Below are positions 1-5,820 of a stretch of 5,820 bases of DNA, piece by piece. How positions within the stretch are numbered: position 1 is the first letter of the stretch; the number at the start of each line of letters is the position of its first letter. Both the position numbers and the translations under genes were made by a program. The stretch comes from Actinomycetota bacterium (GTDB lineage: Bacteria; Actinomycetota; Thermoleophilia; Solirubrobacterales; 70-9), in contig JAFDWD010000331.1 of the NCBI GenBank assembly GCA_018268695.1, positions 1 to 5,820 of the forward strand, read 5' to 3'. The notes beneath the pieces are model-generated. The model ran no database searches. It was not told the DNA's origin and saw only the letters and a list, made by a program, of their open reading frames with translations.

Positions 1-1357
1 GCAGGGCGGCGCGCCCCTCGGCGACCACCCGTTTACCGACCAGGTCCACTTCCCTGACGCTTTCGGCACCACCGAACCAGCGCAGCGCGCCGTCTTCCAG
101 GTACCACCGGAGGGGATCCCCGTTCAGCCGCCAGGTCACGATCGCCCGGGGTACCCGCGCGGGGCCGAGCGCGGAGGCCACGGAGCGAATGTCAGGACGC
201 TGCAGGTTCGGGGTCTGGGTGACGTAGATGTCGAAGGCGAGCCAGTAGGAGCAGAGCGCCACCGCCACCAGCACCCCGGCGAAGCGGGCGCGGGCGGCCC
301 CGAGGCCGAGTGCGACGACCACCGCCAGCGGGATCAGCGCGGGCAGCAGGTTGCGCTCGATCACGTAGTCCTTGCCGACCAGCGCCGCGGCTCCCGCCAG
401 GGCGAGGACGCCGACGCCGACACCCAGGCCGAGCACGGCACCACGCCGCTCCCGTCGGCCCCCAAGCGCCGCCAGCACCAGGGCGGCAAGTCCGACCGCG
501 ATCATCGGCAGGACCGCGTACCGATCGCGCGGCGGCTCCGCGATCACGTGGCCGGTTTCCCCGATCAGGAAGCTGACCCCGGTCTCGAGGAAGCGGCTGG
601 AGAGCGGACTTTCTTCGATCCAGCCGATGTGGGTCGAGTTGGTCTGCGCCGCGATCAGCGGCAACAGCGAGACGCCCACGGCGCCGACCGCGGCGAGCGC
701 CGGCAGGACGACCTTCCAGCGGTCCCGCAACGCCACCGCGAGCCAGACGGCCTCGATGCCGACGGCGAAGAAGGCGAAGTAGTGGCTGCCGAGCGCGAGC
801 GCCGAGGCCACCGCCCAGAGGGCCAGGTCGCGGCCGCGCCGCGTGTCCAGCGAGCGCACGAAGAAGAGGAACGACAGCGCCGCGAAGAAGACGAGGAGCG
901 CGTAGGAGCGGGCCTCCTGCGAGTACCAGATCAGCATCGGGTTGAAGGCGAGGACGGCGGTGAGGATGAGGCCGACGCGGCGGCTCGCCAGCTGGCGGCC
1001 GATCGCGTAGCCGAGCGGGATGGTGAGCGCGCCGAGGAGCGCCGACAGCGAGCGGATCCCCCATTCGCTGCGCCCGAACTCCTTCGTCCAGCCCCAGGCG
1101 AGGACGTAATAGAGGGGCGGGTTCGACTCGCTCGCCTTCACCTCGTGCAGCATGTGGCCGAAGGTCCCGGGGATCACGCGCATCACCGTGATCACCTCGT
1201 CGTGGTGGAAGCTCTGGACGCCGAGCGGGACGAAGCGGATCGCCGCCCCGGCCACGGTCAGGCCCGCGACCGCGGCGATCAGAACCCAGTGACGGGCGGG
1301 CGCGGCTTCGTCTGGTTGGTCGAGCGGGACCGGAAGGGTGACGGCGCTGTCCTGCAC
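1..1357 (-). CDS. GT-C fold membrane glycosyltransferase, GT39/ArnT-like (partial, C-terminus outside window)
   Basis: This is a multi-pass membrane protein that should transfer a sugar from a polyprenyl-phosphate donor to an acceptor on the outer face of the membrane. I translated 452 codons from a GTG at 1357 to the left edge, where the frame is still open. A short N-terminal tail leads into a first membrane helix (about residues 24-46). Next comes an extracytoplasmic loop with HHDE (residues 51-54), the acidic pair typical of GT-C enzymes, then SNPPLYY (78-84) and WYSQEARSYAL (144-154), both hallmarks of the PMT_2/GT39-like group. Many hydrophobic helices follow, with ERNLLPALIPL at 334-344 and a soluble tail from about 385. 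An in-frame TAG lies nine codons upstream, so GTG is the first usable start; GAGGAG sits about 16 bases before it, too far for a good ribosome site. It lies 58 bases behind the GH92 gene on the same strand and may be co-transcribed. The sugar and acceptor cannot be read from the sequence; mannose is a guess from the neighbour. Confidence 0.87.
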   Translation of the reverse strand, partial: MQDSAVTLPVPLDQPDEAAPARHWVLIAAVAGLTVAGAAIRFVPLGVQSFHHDEVITVMRVIPGTFGHMLHEVKASESNPPLYYVLAWGWTKEFGRSEWGIRSLSALLGALTIPLGYAIGRQLASRRVGLILTAVLAFNPMLIWYSQEARSYALLVFFAALSFLFFVRSLDTRRGRDLALWAVASALALGSHYFAFFAVGIEAVWLAVALRDRWKVVLPALAAVGAVGVSLLPLIAAQTNSTHIGWIEESPLSSRFLETGVSFLIGETGHVIAEPPRDRYAVLPMIAVGLAALVLAALGGRRERRGAVLGLGVGVGVLALAGAAALVGKDYVIERNLLPALIPLAVVVALGLGAARARFAGVLVAVALCSYWLAFDIYVTQTPNLQRPDIRSVASALGPARVPRAIVTWRLNGDPLRWYLEDGALRWFGGAESVREVDLVGKRVVAEGRAAL

Positions 1358-1379
1358 GAGACGGCAGCTTGCGCTCCTC

Positions 1380-1409
1380 GGCTAAACCCTCGATTACACA
1401 GGGCTAAAC
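1380..1409 (-). repeat. Two direct GTTTAGCC repeats, 22-base period, upstream of the glycosyltransferase
   Basis: On the minus strand the 8-mer GTTTAGCC occurs at 1409-1402 and again at 1387-1380. The repeats are 22 bases apart start to start, about two helical turns, so both copies face the same side of the DNA. Between them lies TGTAAT (1398-1393), the most -10-like hexamer in this 58-base gap, though its second base is poor for a sigma-70 type site. The copies could be half-sites for a regulator of the glycosyltransferase gene. The repeat itself is exact; its function is inference. Confidence 0.35.
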
Positions 1410-1415
1410 GCCCGC

Positions 1416-3842
1416 TTAAGGTGCGCAGGAGCCTTTCGGGGCAGGCGTCCCGGGGCCGTAGGAAGGCGGCAGCTGACCGTGCGCGGCCCAGCTGGTCGGG
1501 TGGCCGGCGGTGGTGAAGGCGAAGGTGGCGCCGTGGAGGACTTCGCAGGCGCTCGCCCAAGGACGTTCGTGGGGCCGGCCGTCGACCTCGAGCGACGCCA
1601 CGTACGGCTTGCCGCCGCCGGTGATCGTCAGCTTGCGGTGGTCGGCGAGGCGGACTTCGGCGCGTTCGAAGAGCGGCGTGGAGAGCGCCAGCGTCCCCGA
1701 CCCCGGCTGGGCCGGGTAGATCCCCAGCGCCCCGAGGACGTACCAGGCCGAGAGCGTCCCGAGGTCGTCGTTGCCCGGGTAGCCGGCGGGCGTCGGGCTG
1801 TAGAGGCGCAGGCCGCGCCGGACCGCCGCCTGGGTCTTCCAGGGACGCCGCAGCCAGTCGTAGAGCCAGGGCGTCCCGAGGGTCGGCTCGTCGCCGAGCA
1901 GGGCATGGTCGGTGTGGGTCGCGCCCGCGCCCCCGTTCAGCGCCCGCAGGAACGCGTCGAGGCGCGCCGCCGCCTTGGTCGGCCCGCCCATCCGCCGGAA
2001 GAGGCCGGCCGGGTCCTGCGGGACCATCCAGGTGTACTGGGCGGCGTCGCCCTCGACGAAGCCGGCGCCCCCGAGCGGGTCGTAGGGATCGGGGAACGTG
2101 CCGTCGGCGAAGCGTGGCGCGACGAAGCCGGTGGCCGGGTCGAAGAGGTTTCGCCAGTTGGCGGCGCGCCGCATGAATTCGGCGTAGGTCGAAGGATCGC
2201 CGCCGCCCTCCCGGGCCGCGAACTGGGCGATCGCGAAGTCGTCGATCGCGTACTCGAGCGTCGTCGCCGCCGAGCCCCAGACCGCGTCCGGGCTGCCGGA
2301 GATCGAGTTCGCGTTACGCGCTTTCGCGTCTTCGTCGAAGGGGACCCAACCGAGCTTCAGGTAGGAGTCGAGGCCCTGCCGCTCCAGGTATTCGCCGTTG
2401 GGACTGGCGCAGGGAGCGGTCGCGCCGCGAAGCATCGCCGCCAGCGCCCCGGCGCGGTCGAAGTGGTCGGCGCCGAATGCCGCCGCCGCGGCGATCATCG
2501 GATCGGCCGAGTCCCCCACCATCGTCATCGACTGGCCCGCGGCGTAGGGCCAGCGCGGTAGGCAGCCCGACTGTTCGGCGTCGGCGAGGAGCGACTGCAC
2601 CATGTCGGAGGCGCGGCGCGGCTCGATCAGGGCGAGCAGCGGGATCTCAGTGCGGTAGACGTCCCAGCCGGAGAAGTCGGCGTACTGGGTGCGGCCGCGG
2701 GACCGGTGGACGGCACCGTCCATCCCCGGGTATTCGCCGCCGACGTCGTCGAAGGTCCGCGGCGCCAGCAGCGCGTGGTAGAGCGCCGTGTAGAAGGTGC
2801 GGACGTCCCGGGCACTCCCACCGCTGACGCGGATCCGGCCCAGTGCCACGTCCCAGCGGGCGCGGGCGGCGGCCCGGATCGCGCCGAAGCCGCGGCCTTC
2901 GCTTTCGGCGCGGAGCGCGGCCTGGGCGCCGGCCACCGAGACGAAGGAGATCCCGACGCGGGCCGTGACCGTGCGGTCTCCTCGGGTGTCGAAGGTCGCG
3001 TAGGCCCCGGCGCGCGCCGAGACGCTCGGGTTCCCCGGCGGGCCCTGGATGTCGGCGGCGGCTTCGCTCCCCGGTTCGAGCCTGCCTTCGGTCCAGGTCC
3101 CCGAAGCCGCGAACGGCCGGTCGAAGCGAGCGGCGAAGTAGATCTTGTAGCGCGGCCGTTGTCCGCAGAAGAGGCCGCTTTCGGCGCTTCCGGACACTTC
3201 GCGGCCGGTCGGATCGACGGCGACCGTCGCTTCGCCGTCAGGCTGGGCGCTGCCGCCGGCGTCGATCATGACGCTCGCGTAGGGGCTGCTCGGGAAGGTG
3301 AAGCGGGCGAAGCCGGTTCGCGTCGTCGCCGTCAGCGCCACGCCGATCGGGCCGCCGTGCTTCGGCTGGAGCTCGACCGAGTAGGAGCCCGGCGCGCCGC
3401 TCTCCCCGCGGCGGGAGAAGCCCGGCTCGGGCCGGCCCGCCAATCCCTTACCGGCGCTCGGGGTGGGCGACGTGGTCAGCGCTTCGGTCGTCGGCATGAA
3501 CGGGAAGTCGCCGTAGACGGCGCAGCCGGCTCCGCTCAGGTGCGTGAGGCTGAATCCCGAGACGTGGTCGTCGCGGTGGTCGTACCCGCCCGAATCCGCG
3601 GCCGCGGGAGTCGTGTCGGGACTCCACTGGACCATCCCGAAGGGCAGGGTCGCGCCGGGGTAGTTGTGGCCGCCGCCGAAGGTCCGCGGCGCGGGCCTGG
3701 TCCCGGCGAAGACGTCGACGTGGGCGGCCAGATCGGCCGCGGCGCCGGCGGGCCACCCCCACAGCGCGATCAGCCCGAGGCCGAGGGCGGCCGCGAGGAT
3801 GATGCTGCCTGGGGTCTTTCGCGCGTAATGTTCGGGTCGCAT
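1416..3842 (-). CDS. Secreted glycoside hydrolase family 92 (exo-alpha-mannosidase)
   Basis: GH92 enzymes are calcium-dependent, inverting exo-acting alpha-mannosidases that release mannose from glycans. This one is 808 residues, a normal length. The start at 3842 puts a signal peptide at the N-terminus: basic residues up to K9, a hydrophobic core at about 13-31, and AGAAA at 32-36 as the likely cleavage region. The N-terminal beta-sandwich domain has YPGATLPFGMVQWSPDT (61-77) and GFSLTHLSGAGC (96-107). The catalytic (alpha/alpha)6 domain starts near 345 and shows FYTALYHALLAPRTFDDVGG (350-369), YADFSGWDVYRTEIPLL (387-403), ATTLEYAIDDFAIAQ (526-540), QYTWMVPQD (602-610), GDEP (650-653, E652 matching the family's general-acid Glu), PWKTQ (667-671) and GNDDLGTLSAWYV (690-702), which carries the base aspartates. 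It ends with the usual PPSYG (792-796). Differences from the common pattern are GDEP for GNEP and VPQD for VPHD. The open frame continues 147 codons upstream, but that part is antisense to the divergent gene. The linkage cleaved cannot be assigned. Confidence 0.94.
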   Translation of the reverse strand: MRPEHYARKTPGSIILAAALGLGLIALWGWPAGAAADLAAHVDVFAGTRPAPRTFGGGHNYPGATLPFGMVQWSPDTTPAAADSGGYDHRDDHVSGFSLTHLSGAGCAVYGDFPFMPTTEALTTSPTPSAGKGLAGRPEPGFSRRGESGAPGSYSVELQPKHGGPIGVALTATTRTGFARFTFPSSPYASVMIDAGGSAQPDGEATVAVDPTGREVSGSAESGLFCGQRPRYKIYFAARFDRPFAASGTWTEGRLEPGSEAAADIQGPPGNPSVSARAGAYATFDTRGDRTVTARVGISFVSVAGAQAALRAESEGRGFGAIRAAARARWDVALGRIRVSGGSARDVRTFYTALYHALLAPRTFDDVGGEYPGMDGAVHRSRGRTQYADFSGWDVYRTEIPLLALIEPRRASDMVQSLLADAEQSGCLPRWPYAAGQSMTMVGDSADPMIAAAAAFGADHFDRAGALAAMLRGATAPCASPNGEYLERQGLDSYLKLGWVPFDEDAKARNANSISGSPDAVWGSAATTLEYAIDDFAIAQFAAREGGGDPSTYAEFMRRAANWRNLFDPATGFVAPRFADGTFPDPYDPLGGAGFVEGDAAQYTWMVPQDPAGLFRRMGGPTKAAARLDAFLRALNGGAGATHTDHALLGDEPTLGTPWLYDWLRRPWKTQAAVRRGLRLYSPTPAGYPGNDDLGTLSAWYVLGALGIYPAQPGSGTLALSTPLFERAEVRLADHRKLTITGGGKPYVASLEVDGRPHERPWASACEVLHGATFAFTTAGHPTSWAAHGQLPPSYGPGTPAPKGSCAP
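3826..3831 (+). promoter_or_regulatory. Weak -10-like hexamer TAATGT ahead of the secreted-protein gene
   Basis: TAATGT lies 9 bases before the ATG at 3841, which would place transcription start at about the start codon. There is no Shine-Dalgarno site upstream of that ATG, so a leaderless transcript is possible. The hexamer keeps the essential TA....T but matches the consensus poorly elsewhere, and no -35 element is clear. It sits inside the signal-peptide codons of the opposite-strand GH92 gene. The spacing to the ATG (15 bases from its first base) resembles that at the exporter gene (14 bases), which is the main support. Confidence 0.22.
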
Positions 3843-4479
3843 GCGGCTGAGGAAGGCAACCCTCGCGGCGCTCGTCCTGACCGGCGCGGCGGTCGCGCTG
3901 GCGATCGTATTCGGCGGAGGTGAAGACTCCGTCAACGCAAAGGCGGCCGAACCGACGACCGGCGAACCGACGGTCTCGATCGTCTCGCCGCGCAACGGCG
4001 AGGTGCAGGCGAACCACGCGGTCGTGGTGAAGGTAGACCTCGAAAACTTCGAACTGGCGCCACAGAACTTCAACACCGAACCGCAGCTCGGCGAGGGGGC
4101 GATCCGTTTCGGCCTCAACCGGGTCCCCAACTGCGTCGACCCGAAAAAGCTGCAGAAAGCCCTGAACAGCCCGCTCGGCATCGGCCGGCTGAAGGGCGCC
4201 TCGATGGACTTCCCGAAATACTCCGGGCCGAACGGGATCCTCGCCGAAGAACTGGGGACCGACGGGCACTTCTCCCCCGCCACCCGGCCGGAGATCTTCT
4301 ACCACGAGCTGCCGCCGGGCTTCTACCGCCTGACCGTCACCCTCGCCCAGAACAACCTGGCGACGACGCCCTACCACGCGGTGACCAACTTCCAGGTGCT
4401 GCAGAAACCCGGGCACCACCAGAAAAAATGTCCGGCGGGCTACGTCTCCAGCGCCAAAGCCGCCGAAAAGCTGGAATAG
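3841..4479 (+). CDS. Secreted protein of unknown function with an Ig-like look
   Basis: I do not recognise a characterised function. The 212-residue product begins with MRLRK, a hydrophobic core (about 7-24), and AKA at 33-35 as a plausible signal-peptidase site, so it is exported or membrane-tethered. The mature part opens with PTVSIVSPRNGEV (43-55), followed by VVVKVDLENFEL (61-72), a beta-strand pattern seen in small Ig-like or CopC/DUF4399-type secreted domains. A second block has FPKYSGPNG (124-132), FSPATRPEIFYHELPPGFYR (144-163) and LTVTLAQNN (164-172), resembling a repeated theme in actinobacterial hypothetical proteins. Cysteines occur at 98 and 197 and could form one disulfide after export. 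The tail is lysine-rich and glutamate-rich. An in-frame TAA lies 18 bases upstream, making ATG 3841 the first possible start; no good ribosome site precedes it. It is divergent from GH92, with start codons overlapping, and ends 31 bases before the exporter gene. The family comparison is from memory and uncertain. Confidence 0.85.
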   Translation: MRLRKATLAALVLTGAAVALAIVFGGGEDSVNAKAAEPTTGEPTVSIVSPRNGEVQANHAVVVKVDLENFELAPQNFNTEPQLGEGAIRFGLNRVPNCVDPKKLQKALNSPLGIGRLKGASMDFPKYSGPNGILAEELGTDGHFSPATRPEIFYHELPPGFYRLTVTLAQNNLATTPYHAVTNFQVLQKPGHHQKKCPAGYVSSAKAAEKLE

Positions 4480-4483
4480 TCCA

Positions 4484-4499
4484 ATACTTCACTTTGTAT
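4484..4499. promoter_or_regulatory. Possible operator: ATAC-N8-GTAT inverted repeat
   Basis: ATAC (4484-4487) and GTAT (4496-4499) form a perfect but short inverted repeat with an 8-base spacer. It lies in the AT-rich 31-base gap before the exporter and overlaps the TATAGT hexamer. PadR-family repressors, which often control multidrug exporters, bind inverted repeats of similar arm length and spacing (ATGT-N8-ACAT and variants). No PadR gene is in the window, and four-base arms can arise by chance. Confidence 0.3.
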
Positions 4500-4502
4500 A
4501 GT
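4497..4502 (+). promoter_or_regulatory. -10 element TATAGT of a probable leaderless promoter for the ABC exporter
   Basis: TATAGT matches the TATAAT consensus at five of six positions and stands out in a very GC-rich background. Its last base is 8 bases before the ATG at 4511, so transcription would begin on or within two bases of the start codon. No -35 element is clear at 16-18 bases upstream; that position falls in the last codons of the preceding gene. The GGTAGGG that directly abuts the ATG is too close to act as a Shine-Dalgarno site, which agrees with leaderless expression. Confidence 0.42.
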
Positions 4503-4510
4503 CGGTAGGG

Positions 4511-5820
4511 ATGCGCACGTACCGCCGACTGATGGGCTTCCTCCGTCCCTACAGGGTCCAACTGTGGGGATCGTTGATCTTTGCCTGGGCGGCGATGGGC
4601 ATGACGGTGCTGATCCCGTGGCTGCTCGGCCGCGCGATCAACGCGATCGAGGCCGGCGACAAGCCGGAACTCCTCCCCCTCGCGCTGGCGATCCTCGGCG
4701 CCGCGATCCTGCGCATGGGCCTCACCGTGGTGCGCCGCCTGGTCGCGGGCAAAGTCTCGCTCGGGGTCGAATTCGACCTGCGCCAGATGTTCTACGCGCA
4801 CCTGCAGAAGCTGGAGCTCGGCTTTTTCGACTCCCAGCAGACCGGCCAGCTGATGTCGCGGGCGACGGTCGACCTCCAGTCGATCCGCTTCTTCCTCGGC
4901 TACGGCCTGATCTTCATCACCCAGACGCTGCTGACGATCACCCTCGCCTCGGCGGTGATGATCTTCATCAACCCGCTGTTGGCGGTCCTGGCGCTGATCC
5001 CGGCGCCTTTCGTCGTCTGGGTCGCCTCGCGCTACAACCGGGTCTCGCGGCCGGCGGTCCAGGAGGTCTCCCAGCGGGTCGCCGAACTGACCGCGGAGGC
5101 CGAGGAGAACGTCTCCGGGATCCGCATCGTCAAGGCCTTCGCCCGCGAGGAGTTCCAGCTGGTCCGCTTCCGGCGGGTGATCAAACGGGTCTTCGACCAG
5201 TCGATCTACTCGACCCGCCTACAGGCGTTCTTCAGCCCGCTGATCGGCCTGCTGCCGCAGCTCGGCGTGGCGCTGGTGCTCCTGGTCGGTGGCCGGATGG
5301 TGATCGAAGGCAACCTCAGCCTCGGCAGCTTCACCGCCTTCTACACCTACCTGGTGATGCTGGCGGGGCCGCTGCGGATGCTCGGGGTTGCGATGGGGAT
5401 GGCCCAGCGGGCGGTCGCCTCGGGCAACCGGATGTTCGAGATCATCGACCGCGAACCGACGATCCAGAGCCCCGCCGACCCGGTCGAGCTGCCCGCGGGC
5501 GGCGGCCAGGTGGAGCTGCGCGACGTGACCCTCACCTACGCCGCGGTGCCGAGCTCCGAAAACGAGGCGGTGCCGGCGCTGCACGGCATCTCGCTCGAGG
5601 TCGATGCCGGGAAGACGGTGGCGCTGGTCGGGCCGTCGGGCTCGGGGAAGACCAGCCTGGTCGCCTTGATCGCGCGGCTCTACGACCCGACCGAGGGGAC
5701 GGTGCTGGTCGACGGCGTCGACGTCCGCGACGTCGAGGTGGAGAAGCTCCGCGCCGAGGTCGCCTTCGTCGCCGACGACAGCTTCCTCTTCTCCGCCTCG
5801 GTCGCCGACAACATCGCCTA
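4511..5820 (+). CDS. Type I ABC exporter half-transporter, permease fused to ATPase (partial, C-terminus outside window)
   Basis: This is an ABC exporter of the MsbA/BmrA/LmrA layout, with a six-helix membrane domain followed by an ATPase domain, working as a homo- or heterodimer in the cytoplasmic membrane. I translated 436 codons before the window ends. Membrane helices are at about 18-40, 55-75, 128-152, 155-173, 240-260 and 272-296. FFDSQQTGQLMSR (105-117) is the conserved first cytoplasmic loop, and ENVSGIRIVKAFAREE (199-214) the second coupling region. The ATPase domain starts near 333 with A-loop Tyr343 and Walker A GPSGSGKT (374-381). In the Q-loop, VADDSFLFSASV (420-431), the usual Gln is Asp422. 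The signature motif, Walker B and H-loop lie beyond the edge. The substrate is unknown; drugs, lipids and peptides are all possible. The ATG at 4511 matches the usual N-terminus of such proteins; a second in-frame ATG at 4532 is less likely. A partner half-transporter could follow downstream. Confidence 0.95.
   Translation, partial: MRTYRRLMGFLRPYRVQLWGSLIFAWAAMGMTVLIPWLLGRAINAIEAGDKPELLPLALAILGAAILRMGLTVVRRLVAGKVSLGVEFDLRQMFYAHLQKLELGFFDSQQTGQLMSRATVDLQSIRFFLGYGLIFITQTLLTITLASAVMIFINPLLAVLALIPAPFVVWVASRYNRVSRPAVQEVSQRVAELTAEAEENVSGIRIVKAFAREEFQLVRFRRVIKRVFDQSIYSTRLQAFFSPLIGLLPQLGVALVLLVGGRMVIEGNLSLGSFTAFYTYLVMLAGPLRMLGVAMGMAQRAVASGNRMFEIIDREPTIQSPADPVELPAGGGQVELRDVTLTYAAVPSSENEAVPALHGISLEVDAGKTVALVGPSGSGKTSLVALIARLYDPTEGTVLVDGVDVRDVEVEKLRAEVAFVADDSFLFSASVADNIA

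Noticed and set aside
192..1064. Minus-strand open frame of 290 codons starting with ATG
   Set aside because: It lies in a different frame on the same strand as the glycosyltransferase; its product is Arg/Pro/Gly-rich, whereas the true frame gives a typical GT-C membrane protein.
1401..1413. GGGC-TAAAC-GCCC hairpin after the GH92 stop codon as a terminator
   Set aside because: The stem is only four base pairs and has no T-run after it on either strand, so it is too weak to call a terminator.
548..1516. Plus-strand open frame of 322 codons
   Set aside because: It is antisense to the glycosyltransferase, whose motifs are clear, and its product is Arg/Glu/Ala/Gly-rich with no motif, as expected of a GC-rich shadow.
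1479..2561. Plus-strand open frame of 360 codons
   Set aside because: It is antisense to the GH92 catalytic domain; the Arg/Val/Gly-rich product has no recognisable domain.
2706..3923. Plus-strand open frame of 405 codons
   Set aside because: It is antisense to GH92 and then overlaps the secreted-protein gene in another frame; its composition is that of a shadow frame.
3843..4283. N-terminal extension of 147 residues on the GH92 open frame, starting at 4283
   Set aside because: It is antisense to the secreted-protein gene, has low-complexity Ser/Pro/Thr-rich composition, and would bury a clear signal peptide in the middle of the protein.
3448..4419. Minus-strand open frame of 323 codons crossing the divergent start region
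   Set aside because: It overlaps both real genes in the wrong frame and ends in an Arg-rich stretch without motifs.
5219..5584. Minus-strand open frame of 121 codons
   Set aside because: It is antisense to the ABC exporter and rich in His, Arg and Gln, with no start signal or motif.

Overview
The window is GC-rich, densely coding bacterial DNA with strong G/C preference at third codon positions. The protein style (ArnT-like GT-C glycosyltransferase, secreted GH92 mannosidase, an ABC exporter with an acidic Q-loop, poor Shine-Dalgarno sites) suggests a high-GC actinobacterium, perhaps of the Thermoleophilia/Solirubrobacterales type. The phylum-level guess is an inference from style and no marker gene is present.

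Layout. Four protein genes fill almost the whole window. On the minus strand, a secreted family-92 glycoside hydrolase (3842 to 1416) is followed after 58 bases by a multi-pass GT-C/GT39-like glycosyltransferase (1357 to the left edge, C-terminus outside the window). On the plus strand, a small secreted protein of unknown function (3841-4479) is followed after 31 bases by a type I ABC exporter half-transporter (4511 to the right edge, cut inside its ATPase domain). The only non-coding stretches are 1358-1415 and 4480-4510. No RNA gene, CRISPR array, insertion sequence or convincing terminator is visible.

How the genes may relate. The minus-strand pair would join a lipid-linked-sugar-dependent membrane glycosyltransferase with an exported exo-alpha-mannosidase. 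This fits building and trimming of mannose-containing surface glycans or glycoproteins, but only the families are supported; the pathway is inference. The plus-strand secreted protein is divergent from the mannosidase, and the two start codons share bases inside a GCATGC palindrome, so there is no intergenic promoter space between them. The ABC exporter has its own AT-rich upstream patch with a TATAGT hexamer placed for a leaderless transcript.

What stands out: the overlapping divergent start codons, a probable leaderless promoter at the exporter with a small inverted repeat over it, an Asp in place of the Q-loop Gln of the exporter, an 8-base direct repeat at a 22-base period just upstream of the glycosyltransferase, and an uncharacterised secreted family with an Ig-like look. 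I see no clear new multi-gene system; most of the window is ordinary chromosomal content.
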